Of a DNA stretch of 64,000 nucleotides, positions 36,457 to 46,600 are shown piece after piece (position 1 is the first letter of the stretch; every line of letters starts with the position of its first letter). The position numbers and the translations under genes are program-made. This DNA is from Helicobacter didelphidarum (lineage in GTDB: Bacteria > Campylobacterota > Campylobacteria > Campylobacterales > Helicobacteraceae), in assembly GCF_003364195.1 (NCBI RefSeq), contig NZ_NXLQ01000004.1, forward strand, positions 1 to 64,000, given 5' to 3'. The notes beneath the pieces are model-generated. The model worked only from the letters and a program-made list of their open reading frames with translations. It was not told the origin of the DNA and ran no database searches.

Positions 36457-36591
36457 TTATTCTCCTTTAAGTTCGACTAGCTCGATAAGGAGGCGGTTTG
36501 GGAGCATCACAAAACAAAGCTTTGCAAAATAACTCGCCTCAATGATTGGCACGATAAGCCTTGCCTTTGGGGATAAATGAGACTTATTCAT
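36457..36591 (-). pseudogene. out-of-frame 3' end of the VOC gene
   Basis: A 44-codon frame starting at an ATG overlapping the VOC stop and ending TAA right before the FkbH-like ATG. Its translation (LIVPIIEASYFAKLCF..., then MLPNRLLIELVEL) matches the last strands of a VOC/glyoxalase-fold protein, including the Glu that normally binds metal. It should be read as the displaced 3' part of the preceding gene; it could also be translated separately and couple to the next gene. Confidence 0.7.
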
Positions 36592-36988
36592 CTCCCCCCC
36601 CCCCCGTAGTAGCTATAGAAGTTACAAGATTTTTCGCGGAAGTATCGCCTATCAAAGCTTGTGAAGGAGCAAGAGGGCGTGCAAAATCACTCCCTAGCAA
36701 AATTGCTAAATCCGCCTCAATATTCTTACTCTCATAGGCGATATGATACATTTTGGTATTATTGGCTAGATAGCTATCCAGCACACCTTCTCCATTGAGA
36801 TTCTCAAGGAGTTCAAAGCGATAAGCGGGGTAATGCGGGTTGCGCGGGATTATAAATTCACCTCGCACACCTTGTGTCGTATCCACAAAGTCCGCTTCTT
36901 TGACAAAGCCGAGTTTCTCAAACACGAGCCATTCTTTCTCAATGCTCCTTGTCGCGACGCCTATGTGGTGGATTGGGAGGCTAAGCAT
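36584..36988 (-). CDS. VOC-family protein, phase-OFF in this sequence
   Basis: Vicinal oxygen chelate (glyoxalase/methylmalonyl-CoA epimerase-like) protein. The start LPIHHIGVATRSIEKE has the typical first metal-binding His. In this sequence it is 134 residues and ends right after a G12 tract (ATTGGGGDE). The missing C-terminal strand lies in the next frame and ends at the FkbH-like start. With G11 (or G14) the protein would be 176 residues and complete. It overlaps the upstream ACP stop by eight bases. It may epimerise or rearrange an ACP- or CoA-bound 2-hydroxy or glyceryl unit; that is inference from neighbours. Confidence 0.75.
   Translation of the reverse strand: MLSLPIHHIGVATRSIEKEWLVFEKLGFVKEADFVDTTQGVRGEFIIPRNPHYPAYRFELLENLNGEGVLDSYLANNTKMYHIAYESKNIEADLAILLGSDFARPLAPSQALIGDTSAKNLVTSIATTGGGGDE
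36594..36605 (-). repeat. poly-G tract (G12) in the VOC gene
   Basis: Twelve consecutive C on the plus strand, read as G12 in the gene. G12 gives an early TAA; G13 gives TGA after the next codon; G11 joins the gene to its 3' end. This is the clearest ON/OFF phase-variation site in the window. Confidence 0.88.
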
Positions 36989-37208
36989 TAAGTAGCTCCG
37001 CGACTTTTTCTATTATCATCTGCTGTGAAGTGAGCTTGAAGAGTGTTCGCTCATCAAATGCGATACCAAACTCCTCTTCGATACTCATCACGATGTCGAT
37101 GTGGGTGAGTGAAGTCCATTGAGGGCAATTCTCCATTGTGAGATATGAATCTTCCCTAACTTCGATTTCTAAGATATTGCTTAGAATCTCATTGATTTTT
37201 TGTTGCAT
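36981..37208 (-). CDS. acyl carrier protein (probable glyceryl carrier)
   Basis: A 75-residue ACP with the carrier site PQWTSLTHIDIV (Ser near residue 33; Thr replaces the usual Asp). It is the first gene of the leftward cluster, with AAAGGAG as ribosome site, and overlaps the VOC gene. Its position next to the VOC and FkbH-like genes suggests that it carries the unit loaded by FkbH, by analogy with known FkbH-ACP pairs. Confidence 0.82.
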   Translation of the reverse strand: MQQKINEILSNILEIEVREDSYLTMENCPQWTSLTHIDIVMSIEEEFGIAFDERTLFKLTSQQMIIEKVAELLNA

Positions 37209-37605
37209 AGTTGCTCCTTTGATAGATTATGTGTTGGTCAAACTCCATTGTATAGAGTTTGATGGACTATGGGCGTTAGAATAGTTTTTTAATTATATTC
37301 TACATTATATAAATTTCTTCTAAAATACAAAATTATACCACAATATTGCATGTTTATTTCCAAACCACATATTTTCTTTAACACTTGAGAACTATATAAT
37401 GATAATGTTTATGAATTTTACCCTGTAAATTATTTTTTAGACCCAAATATATTAAATGATTAAAATGCTTATTATTTATGAAATTTTAGATAATTATTCA
37501 CAAAAAAATAATATATTCAAAATAATCCTAAATCTTTCAAAATTAAAATTTGCAAGATAAAATACGAAATCTTTAAAACTATTTTCTTTGATAAAGGATA
37601 AATGT
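37209..37605. other. divergent intergenic region of the acyl cluster and thiF
   Basis: About 400 AT-rich bases that should carry promoters in both directions. A rightward TAAAAT at 37558-37563 is a fair -10 box for thiF. I see no strong operator, no TPP riboswitch signature and no small gene. Confidence 0.4.
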
Positions 37606-38409
37606 ATGAAAATATTTTTTAATGGACAAAATTGTCATACAGATTGTATAAATAGTCGTGATTTTTTCCTCACACACAATGCGAAAGAATGCGATGTATG
37701 GATAGTTAATGGCTTTGCTACACAAGAAGCAATTACATTGCATGAAGGTGATGAGTTATTTTATATCCAACGCGGAGTTATGCCCACACAAGATGCTTTA
37801 GAATCCATGATGCGTGCAAGACATACCCCAAAGCTACATGAAAAACTCAAGCAATCATGCGTTGGTATTGCTGGGCTTGGTGGACTTGGTTCACATATCG
37901 CAATCATGTTGGCTCGAAGTGGTATTGGAAAACTTATTTTGATTGATTTTGATGTTGTTGAGCCAAGCAATCTCAATAGGCAAGCCTATTCCCTCACGGA
38001 TTTAGGGAAAACAAAAACTCAAGCTATGAGTAAGATTATTGCGACAATTAATCCTTTTATTCAAGTAAAAACATATTGTCATCGCATTGATGAGACAAAT
38101 ATAAAACAACTTTTCTTAGAATGCGATATAGTTTGTGAAGCCTTTGATAGTGCACAAACAAAAGCAATGTTAGCACAAAATTTTCATTCATTTTTCCCAC
38201 AAACAATCTTAATTTGTGCCTCTGGACTTGCTGGCTATGGCAATAGTAATGCAATCCAAACACGAAAGATTACTCCCAATTTGTATATTTGCGGAGATTT
38301 GGAAAGTGAAGCAAAACCCGGAAATGGGCTTATCGCACCACGAGTTAACATTTGTGCGGCACATCAAGCAAATCTTGTGTTGGAATTATTAGCAAATAAT
38401 AAATCCTGA
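37606..38409 (+). CDS. thiF: ThiS-activating E1-like enzyme ThiF with N-terminal ThiS-like domain
   Basis: A 267-residue E1-like adenylyltransferase. Residues 1-60 look like a ubiquitin/ThiS-like domain without a C-terminal Gly-Gly; the rest is the ThiF/MoeB fold with the ATP site GIAGLGGLGSHIA near residue 90 and the VVEPSNLNRQAY signature near 118. It adenylates the sulfur carrier ThiS in thiazole synthesis. The ATG at 37606 has AAAGGA upstream; an in-frame TTG at 37588 is weaker. No other thiamine gene lies within the window. The N-terminal domain occurs in other Campylobacterota ThiF proteins, to my knowledge. Confidence 0.8.
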   Translation: MKIFFNGQNCHTDCINSRDFFLTHNAKECDVWIVNGFATQEAITLHEGDELFYIQRGVMPTQDALESMMRARHTPKLHEKLKQSCVGIAGLGGLGSHIAIMLARSGIGKLILIDFDVVEPSNLNRQAYSLTDLGKTKTQAMSKIIATINPFIQVKTYCHRIDETNIKQLFLECDIVCEAFDSAQTKAMLAQNFHSFFPQTILICASGLAGYGNSNAIQTRKITPNLYICGDLESEAKPGNGLIAPRVNICAAHQANLVLELLANNKS

Positions 38410-38855
38410 TAATTTTAATAAAATTATGAATTCCAACTATAAGTATTTCATCTTAATTATGATTCATATATCTTTAAATAAATAAACCAACAACAAAAAG
38501 CGTAAAGAAAATAAGGAAGTAATTGCAATAAAAATTAGAAGTGAACAAAAAATTTACCTATAATCTTGGTAGGATTGAAAACACATATTTAGTTTTGTTT
38601 AATATATGTGAGTATTGTGATATGCAAACAATACCAAACACAATCAATAGATTCTTCATAAAGTATCCAACATTGTTTCAAACATCTCCATATCACTTAG
38701 TCTATTTGAATCTTTTACATTTTCTGATAACTTTCTATGATTGATTCAATAAGCATCTTTTTTGCATCTTTCTTTTGTGAGATTTAATCTTGCAAAATAA
38801 ATCATAAATATTGAGAACACATAGTATTTTATATTTGGCATTAATAATAAAAAAA
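38410..38855. other. intergenic region between thiF and the efflux permease
   Basis: A 446-base convergent region (thiF ends leftmost, the efflux permease ends at 38856). It is AT-rich, with no strong terminator hairpin. A 67-codon frame beginning at a GTG (38541) lacks a good ribosome site and is not called. Confidence 0.4.
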
Positions 38856-41800
38856 TTATCGTGTTTTTCTATCTTTTAGCCAAGCACTGAATTGGGCAAC
38901 ATAACTCCAAAACAGCGGGATAAAAAATATTGCGATAAATGTTGCTGCAAGCATTCCGCCAATAACACTTGTGCCGATAGCATGCCTACTAGCACTCCCT
39001 GCTCCTGTGCTAATCGCTAAAGGTAACACACCGATACTAAACGCAAGTGAAGTCATGATAATTGGACGAAATCGGAGCTTCGCGGCACCAATTGCAGATT
39101 CCATAATACCTTTACCCTCATTTTCATGTAAATGTTGAGCAAATTCTACAATTAAAATAGCGTTTTTTGCACTTAATGCAATCAATACAAGTAATCCAAC
39201 CTTAAAGTAAATATCATTTTCTAACCCACGCAATGAAACCGCAACAACTGCCCCAAAGACAGCAAAAGGCACAGCAGTTAATACAGACAGAGGCATAAGC
39301 CATCGTTCATATTGTGCACAGAGAATCAAAAAGACAAAGATTAATCCAAAAACAAAAACTTTTTCACCCGTGCCACTTTGTGCCTTTTCTTGATAACTTG
39401 TACCCGAATAAGCGATACTATAACCTTCTGGTAAAACCTCTTTTGCCACCTCTTCTATTGCTTTGAGGGCATCTCCACTTGAATAACCTGGCTTTGGATT
39501 TCCCGTAATCTTTGCACTTGTAAAGAGGTTAAATCTATCTACAATATCTGATCCTACGACTCGCTCAAAGGTTACAAGAGAGCTAATTGGCACCAAATCT
39601 CCATTTGCAGATTTCACAAATACACGACTAAGATCCTCTGGGATTTCACGGAATCTAGATTCTGCTTGAATATTGACTTGATAAGTTCTACCATAGAGGT
39701 TAAAATCATTAACATAATATCTCCCAAATGTGCTTTGCAATGCTGTAAAGACATCATCGATATTAACATTCATCGCCTTTGCCTTTTCTCTGTCAAGAGT
39801 AATAAAATATTGTGCAATATTGGTATCAAAAAGGTTTCTTACGCCTGTTAATTCTGGACGCTTATTTGCTTCTGCGACAACCAAATTAGCGTATTTTGCC
39901 AAGTCATGAATCGTTCCATTAGACCTATCTTGAACATAAATTTCAAATCCTCCTGTAAGCGATAATCCCATAATTGCTGGTGGATTTGCAACAAAAGCAG
40001 TTGTATCAAGTTTGCTATTATACTCACGCATAATCTGTCCTACGATGCTAAAAGAATCAAGAGAACGCGTATTCCAATCTTTCAGCGTTGTAAAGACAAC
40101 CGCACTATTTGTTCTTTGAGCAGTAGCCTCCATATCAAAACCCGCAACAAGAAAACTAGATTCTGTATTTTCATTGTTGCGTAGAATTTCAACTACCTTT
40201 TCGCCTGCTTGTATTGTTCGCGAAAGTGATGCAGCTGGTGGAAGCTGGAGAAATGATATAATTTCACCCTTATCCTCATTTGGAACAAGCCCGGTAGGAA
40301 GCCGATTAAATAGTCCATAAGATACCGCAGTAATTGCCACAAAACATAATACTAACAACAAACCATGACGCAAAACACGCACAATTTGCTTACCAAATTT
40401 TATTGTAAGCCAATCAAAAAAATCATTGAATCTTTTAACAATAAAAAAAGGTTGTGGTTCTTTTGCTTTCAGAATTGTTACACATAATGCGGGCGTAAGT
40501 GTAAGTGCAACAAAACCAGAAATCACAACAGAAATGACAATCGTAATGGCAAATTGCTGAAAAATTGCTCCGCTAAAACCGCCAATGAAAGCTACTGGAA
40601 TAAATACAGAGCAAAGCACAAGAACAATGGCAATAACAGGTCCTTGAATCTCGCCCATAGCCATTGTTGTTGCTTCTTTCACAGAATATTTTTCTCCATT
40701 TGCTTTTCTTTCATTATGCAAAATTCGTTCTACATTTTCAATAACAATGATAGCATCATCAACAACAATTCCAATCGCGAGTATTAAACCAAAAAGAGTT
40801 AAGAGATTGATGGAAAATCCAAGCACATACATACCAGCAAAAGTTCCTATAATAGACACTGGAATTGCAATCACAGGGATAATTGTAGCTCGAAGATTCT
40901 GTAAAAAGAAATACATAATCACAATAACCAATATGATAGCTTCAATAAATGTTTTTTTAACTTCTCCTATGGATACTTTTACAAATTTTGTTGTATCATA
41001 GGGAATCTCATAATTTAAACCAGTGGGAAAGTTTTTTGAAAGTTCTTGCATTTTCTTTTCGACACGTTCTGCAACATCAAGAGCATTTGCACCAGGCTGA
41101 AGGTTAATACCAAAAGCAGCTGCATTTTTACCATTCAAAATTGAACTAACACTATAATCTTTTGCACCTAATTCAATTCTAGCAATATCCTTAACGCGTA
41201 AAGATGAACCATCTGGATTGGATCGAATGATAATATTACCAAATTCTTCAGGTTTAATAAATCTTCCTTGAGTTGTTACAGAATATGTGAATGCTATTTC
41301 TTTACGCACAGGTTCTGCACCAAATGATCCTATTGCAAATTGTGAATTTTGTTCTGAAATCACACGTGCAACTTCTGAAGGAGTAAGATTATTTTGTGAG
41401 ATTTTATCTAAATCAAGCCATATCCTCATTGAATAGTCTCGATTACCAAAAACAGTTATATCACCCACACCCTCAACGCGTTTTAATTCATTAATAATAT
41501 TGATAACAGCATAATTGGAAATGAAAGTAGAATCATGACTGGGATTATTTGAATAAAGCCCATAAACCGACAACATTGTCGAAGAACGTTTGCGCACATT
41601 TACACCAAGTCTCTGCACTTCGCTCGGTAACTGACTTAATACAGCTTGCACACGATTATTTACATTGACTGTTGCCATATCTGCATTTGTATCATTGCTA
41701 AAATAAACACTAATATTTAATGAACCACTTGATGATGAAGAACTTTTCATATATAGCATACCTTCAACACCATTAATGCTATCTTCTAGCACACTTGCTA

Positions 41801-41981
41801 CCGTGTTTGCGACGACCTCCGCACTCGCCCCACTATATGTTGCCTGCACCGTCACTTCATTTGGCACAACTTGAGGATATTCTTCCACAGGTGCAATATA
41901 CATACTAATTGCACCTACTAGAACAATTACAATAGAAATTACCATCGCAAAAATAGGACGATTGATAAAAAATTTTGACAT
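38856..41981 (-). CDS. RND multidrug efflux permease (CmeB/HefC/AcrB-like)
   Basis: A 1041-residue HAE1-type RND pump, full length for the family. It opens with MSKFFINRPIFAMVISI, has twelve membrane spans in two halves and the proton-relay motif GIVVDDAIIVIENVERI near residue 402, the Asp pair being the key residues. It exports drugs, bile salts and detergents from periplasm and inner membrane leaflet. The gene starts 15 bases after the adaptor gene with a strong AAGGAGG site, so both form one operon. The matching outer-membrane channel is not encoded next to it, unlike cmeABC or hefABC. Confidence 0.93.
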   Translation of the reverse strand: MSKFFINRPIFAMVISIVIVLVGAISMYIAPVEEYPQVVPNEVTVQATYSGASAEVVANTVASVLEDSINGVEGMLYMKSSSSSSGSLNISVYFSNDTNADMATVNVNNRVQAVLSQLPSEVQRLGVNVRKRSSTMLSVYGLYSNNPSHDSTFISNYAVINIINELKRVEGVGDITVFGNRDYSMRIWLDLDKISQNNLTPSEVARVISEQNSQFAIGSFGAEPVRKEIAFTYSVTTQGRFIKPEEFGNIIIRSNPDGSSLRVKDIARIELGAKDYSVSSILNGKNAAAFGINLQPGANALDVAERVEKKMQELSKNFPTGLNYEIPYDTTKFVKVSIGEVKKTFIEAIILVIVIMYFFLQNLRATIIPVIAIPVSIIGTFAGMYVLGFSINLLTLFGLILAIGIVVDDAIIVIENVERILHNERKANGEKYSVKEATTMAMGEIQGPVIAIVLVLCSVFIPVAFIGGFSGAIFQQFAITIVISVVISGFVALTLTPALCVTILKAKEPQPFFIVKRFNDFFDWLTIKFGKQIVRVLRHGLLLVLCFVAITAVSYGLFNRLPTGLVPNEDKGEIISFLQLPPAASLSRTIQAGEKVVEILRNNENTESSFLVAGFDMEATAQRTNSAVVFTTLKDWNTRSLDSFSIVGQIMREYNSKLDTTAFVANPPAIMGLSLTGGFEIYVQDRSNGTIHDLAKYANLVVAEANKRPELTGVRNLFDTNIAQYFITLDREKAKAMNVNIDDVFTALQSTFGRYYVNDFNLYGRTYQVNIQAESRFREIPEDLSRVFVKSANGDLVPISSLVTFERVVGSDIVDRFNLFTSAKITGNPKPGYSSGDALKAIEEVAKEVLPEGYSIAYSGTSYQEKAQSGTGEKVFVFGLIFVFLILCAQYERWLMPLSVLTAVPFAVFGAVVAVSLRGLENDIYFKVGLLVLIALSAKNAILIVEFAQHLHENEGKGIMESAIGAAKLRFRPIIMTSLAFSIGVLPLAISTGAGSASRHAIGTSVIGGMLAATFIAIFFIPLFWSYVAQFSAWLKDRKTR

Positions 41982-41996
41982 ATCAACCTCCTTATA

Positions 41997-43100
41997 CTAT
42001 CTCGATTTCTCTTGAGAATCTTGCGTTACAATGCTGACATTAGGATTCAATTTTGAAAGATGATCAATAATAAGAACATCACCAGCTTTTAAACCGCTTG
42101 TGATAAGGACTTGAGAATTTTTAAGATTCTGTCCAAGAGTTACGCGCGAAATTTCATATGTATCACCTTTTGCAAGATAAACATAGCTTCCTTGAGAATC
42201 TTGCATAAGAGCATTTACTGGGATTGCGATTACATTTTGTGCTTCAAATCCCTTTAATCTCACGCGCAAAAAGTCATTTGGTAGAAGTTTATAAGCTTCG
42301 TTATCAACAATTGCTCGGGTTTTAATTGACGAGGTTTGTGTATCCAATACGCTATCAATAAAATCAATTTTACCTGTATGACCATAAACGAGATTATTAT
42401 TTAAGAGAAATTCTACTATAATATTTTCTTTATTCAAACCACGCATATAATAAAAATCATTACTGGGGATTGAAAACTCTGCATAAATTGGACTTAATTG
42501 CGTAATAGTTGTAAGCACATCTTGCCCATTCTTTCCAACAACATTTCCAACATCATAGCGACGCATACCAACCCTACCACTTGTGCTAGCAATTACATCT
42601 GTATAACCTAAATCAATAAGTGCATCATCAAGAGCTGCTTTTGTATTTGCTACACTCGCTTGTGCAGATTGATAATTATACTCTGAAGTATCATACTGAT
42701 CTACCGTATATACTCCCTGTTTATAAAGTTTCATAACTCGTTGCCAATCTTTATTTGCTTTTGTGAAATTTGCCATTGCAGAGTTATATTGAGCACGTGC
42801 CATATCAACTTTTGTGCTATATCTTGCTGGGTCTATCTTAAAGAGTAAATCACCCGCCTTTACAATATCACCTTCTTTAATATTTTGTGAGAGCAATATG
42901 CCCTCTACACGTGCATATACCTCAACACTTTGTAGGCTTTTAAATCTTGCAGGATATTCAAAGCTTAACTCAAGATTTTGCTCTTGTATAGTTTGCACCC
43001 CTACGGTGATTTTTGATTTTTCAGGTGTTTTTTCGCCACTATCAGATGAACATCCAATTTGCAATATAATTAAAAATATCATACATAATAGTCTTTTCAT
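41997..43100 (-). CDS. RND efflux periplasmic adaptor (CmeA/HefB-like)
   Basis: A 367-residue membrane fusion protein. It has a lipoprotein signal (IILQIGC, Cys 17), a lipoyl-like half (YARVEGILLSQNIKEGDIV), a coiled-coil hairpin about residues 100-150 and the second lipoyl half plus beta-barrel (STSGRVGMRRYDVGN). It links the inner-membrane pump to an outer-membrane channel. AAGGAG precedes the ATG. The leader carries two overlapping inverted repeats 47-97 bases upstream of the start. Confidence 0.92.
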   Translation of the reverse strand: MKRLLCMIFLIILQIGCSSDSGEKTPEKSKITVGVQTIQEQNLELSFEYPARFKSLQSVEVYARVEGILLSQNIKEGDIVKAGDLLFKIDPARYSTKVDMARAQYNSAMANFTKANKDWQRVMKLYKQGVYTVDQYDTSEYNYQSAQASVANTKAALDDALIDLGYTDVIASTSGRVGMRRYDVGNVVGKNGQDVLTTITQLSPIYAEFSIPSNDFYYMRGLNKENIIVEFLLNNNLVYGHTGKIDFIDSVLDTQTSSIKTRAIVDNEAYKLLPNDFLRVRLKGFEAQNVIAIPVNALMQDSQGSYVYLAKGDTYEISRVTLGQNLKNSQVLITSGLKAGDVLIIDHLSKLNPNVSIVTQDSQEKSR

Positions 43101-43146
43101 TTACTATTTCTCCTTAGATTAATGAATTATGACTTATCAAAAATTA

Positions 43147-43197
43147 TCGTAAAATCCTTTATCAAATTGATATTTTACGAAATACATAAAGGATTTT
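43147..43197 (-). promoter_or_regulatory. overlapping, mutually exclusive inverted repeats ahead of the efflux operon
   Basis: Inverted repeat 1 pairs TCGTAAAAT (43147-43155) with ATTTTACGA (43172-43180). Inverted repeat 2 pairs AAAATCCTTTAT (43151-43162) with ATAAAGGATTTT (43186-43197), twelve perfect pairs. They share 43151-43155, so only one can form at a time. In the leftward transcript the repeats are followed by a short U-rich stretch. This looks like an attenuator or a compound operator. Confidence 0.55.
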
Positions 43198-43386
43198 GCC
43201 ACCCACACTTATAAGACTCAAATCTTTATATAATTTTACCTTAGTAGCATGAAAACATACATACAAAATGAAAGCATACACAATAATACGATGTGTATCA
43301 AGTATTGGTTTAATATAACGATTAAAGTAAAATTTTCCTGCTCTAACAATATGTGAAAGTAATACACTTAATTGTTGTATTGTCAT
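43162..43386 (-). CDS. possible small protein upstream of the efflux operon
   Basis: A 74-residue basic peptide (MTIQQLSVLLSHIV..., one hydrophobic stretch near IIVYAFILYVCF). A TAAGGT sequence sits at workable distance from the ATG. Its end overlaps the inverted repeats ahead of the efflux adaptor, so if translated it could act as a leader peptide. No family recognised; may equally be chance. Confidence 0.3.
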   Translation of the reverse strand: MTIQQLSVLLSHIVRAGKFYFNRYIKPILDTHRIIVYAFILYVCFHATKVKLYKDLSLISVGGKILYVFRKISI

Positions 43387-43679
43387 TGATTACCTTAAGT
43401 TTATGAGATTAGAATCTCGATTAAATAAAGTTAAAAGCAAGGTTTATAATTGAAACTTTTTTATTATGCTTATAACTTCATATTTCTCTAAATATTAGAA
43501 TAGGCTAAGGATTCTAGCTTAATTTTTTAAACATTTAGGCAATTCAATAACATCTTTTTCCACCTAAAAAATATTATTGAATTAATGAAAATATAGATTC
43601 TGCAATCACCCAAACTCTTTATGAGCGAGGGCAAATTATATATTGCTCCTCAACAATAGCTTATCCTGATACTTATCTT
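43387..43679. other. intergenic region downstream of trpB
   Basis: AT-rich 293 bases between the end of trpB and the possible small ORF. Together with 43101-43386 it makes 579 bases with no well-supported gene. It probably carries the promoter of the efflux operon; I see no terminator after trpB. Confidence 0.35.
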
Positions 43680-46600
43680 TTATGATTGCAATGACTTACC
43701 CCAAATCTTACTAAGTTCTGAATGCATTTTAAATATACGAGGATTTGTTAGAGTATTGCAAATGGGATTTGGTATGGAATTACTTTGATGAAATTTGTTT
43801 TCTAAATTTTTTTCTACAGAATCTTTTTCTTGCAATATCTTAACTTCTTGATTTTGAGAATCTTTGTATTCTTTATTGTTATTTTGTATTTCTTCTGTTG
43901 TGATTTGTATATTTGGCACAGATTCATTATTCTGATCTCTATCATTTTGAATAAAATCTGTATTACTTGAAATTTCAGATTGGATGGTATCTTGCAGACT
44001 CTGTAACTCCATTACAGTATTATCTAACTGCGAATCGAAAATATTTTCTCTATCTTTATTTAGTATTGAATCTTGTCCCAATAACCCATCAGATTCTAAT
44101 TCATTATTGAATGTTTCTTGCTTGAGTATATTATGTGAAAATGATTCATCAAGCACTATATCAGTAGCTTGAGGTTGTGTTAAAGATAATTTGCTAGGAA
44201 ATTCTCCAAAAAAATCTGGCGATTCATTATGGGAGGAATTTATACTATTTTCCAGCTTAATATCTCTTTGTAAAATGTCCTTGGTATCAGAATCTTGCAT
44301 ATCCAAAGTATCATTTAAAGAGTCTTGAAACATATTAGAGAATGGGTCTGTGGTATTTTCCTCCTTCTCTACTGCAATTCGCTCGCTAGGTTTCATGAGA
44401 GAATCTTGAGACTCCATTGCATCATTATTATTGTCCAGTGCGATATCATTACAAATTTCAGTATCCAACTCCACAAGCAAAGTATCCTTGTGGATATTTT
44501 CGCTACAATCTGTATCTTCTAATACAGTATGATTGAGTATATCACTACCTGAAATATCGCTTTTATTTTCTATAATAGCATATTCATCAGTTATGTTATT
44601 ATTTTGTATTTCTACATCCTGATAAACATCAGTTTCCAAATCATCAAGATCATCAATATTGCTTAACTCCTCAAAATCAGAGTCTATATCAAGAGAATCT
44701 TTAATCAGAAAATCTTGAAACATTTCTGCTATCAAATCAGCATCGCTTGCATATTGTGGATTCATCTCTGTATCTTTATTATCCAAAGCTTCACAATTTA
44801 TGTCCGACTGCATAAAATCTGTTTCATTTTCTGTTTGACATGACATATCTTGTGAGATGATATTGTCAATATTATTTGAATCTTCTAAAGTATTTTGATT
44901 ACTTTGTATATCTTCAGATTCTACTTGTTTTACATCTTGCAATATTTCAATTGTATCTTTTGCTACTTCCTCTTGAACATTATAGGAAATGTCAGGTTGT
45001 GCTTGTATTGAATCTCTTGCTACATTCAAAGGAGAATGATTGATTGATGAGGAAATAGGACTAGTCGTATTCTCTCCTTGGGAATCTTGCATACAAACAG
45101 AATTATCTTTTTGGTCTATTGTATTTTGTATAATGCTCGGTGTTTCATTGAATAATAAAGAAAGCTCATGCCCCATTTCACGAGCTTTATCCACTTGTTC
45201 ATGCATAAAGCTGAGATCTTGTGAATTTAGGGAATTGTCTGCAACCGGATTGTGCGTTGATTTTTTTAAAAAATCCTGTTGCATATTATTTGTAGTTTGT
45301 GTGGAATGAATAGTATTGCTACAATCTTCTTGCGATTGTGTGAAAGTATGAGATTCTTCATGATTTTCTGTTGAAATATTTTCTTTATTATTATAAGTGT
45401 TTGAAGTAACATCTTGAAAGATTGATTCATCATTACATTCATTATTCTTATCCAAAGAATCTTGTTGTGGTATTTCATTTTTTGAGGAATCTACACTTGC
45501 AATATTTGGTTGCAGAAAATTCAGCAAAGGATATGTATAATTCTGTGGTAGAGATTCCACACTAGTTTTGCAATCAGAATCTTGGTTTAAAAAATGCAAA
45601 AGCGGAAGCTGTGTAGTATGTATTGCTTGAGATTTTGTTGTGTTTGAAAAACTATGCCTATTTTCAATATTATTTACATTCTCTTCTCCATATTCTAATT
45701 GTTCTATCTGGTATACAACAGGGGAATCTTTTAGCGTAGATTCAATGTTGCTTTCTACACCTTTATCTTGTATGTCATTTTGTAGTTCTTGAGAATCTAT
45801 TTGTTCCTTGTTACAACCAATGCAATCACTTTTTATTGTGAGGGAATCCAGATTAGATACTTGTTTTTGCTGTTGTAATTCATTTTGCATGTTTTCTTCT
45901 GCGTGTCGTTCTTGGATAGCAGTTTTTTCTTTTTGAATTAGGTAAGATTCTGTATTGGTAGCTATATTAACATGAGGGTTGGTGGTTATTTGCATATTTT
46001 TATCTTTTATATCCTCAATGTTATCATCTTTGCAAACAACCAGAGATTCTAATTCTCTGTCTTCTAGTTCATTTTCACACAAATCACTTTGTTGCAATGT
46101 AGCATTAAGTTCTTTTTGTGTATTTGCATCTCGTATCTGTTCTCCTCGTCCATTATTATCTTTTTGCAATTCTTTCTCAAGTGGTTGCTCTTCTTGAAAA
46201 AAAGATTCTAGACTTAGAGAATCTTCATTTATAACCTCTTTCTCATCAGATTGCATATAATTACTCTCATGTTTGCATTCATTATTGCAATCTTGATGTA
46301 TAAATTCTGTTATCTCTGCTGTTTTTTGTATGCTTTCTTTGCTTTTATCAAGAAACTCTAAATCTTTAGATTCCAAATCTTTTAAAGTATCTAAGAATTC
46401 TTCTTTATGACTTTTTGTTTCATTAACTATTGTAAGTTCTTCTTTTTCTAATTGTTGTGCTTTTATTTTCTTTTCAACTCTTTTGAGTTCAGATTCTAAA
46501 AATTCTTTCCATTGTGGAGCACATAGTTCTTTTGCGGTAATAAAAATATCTTTATCTCCTCTGCCACTCACATTCACAATAATAATTCTATTCTTTACAT

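Noticed and set aside
37209-37605. TPP riboswitch ahead of thiF
   Set aside because: None of the conserved TPP aptamer sequences could be found by eye.
38541-38744. 67-codon rightward frame after thiF
   Set aside because: GTG start without a ribosome site, no recognisable features.
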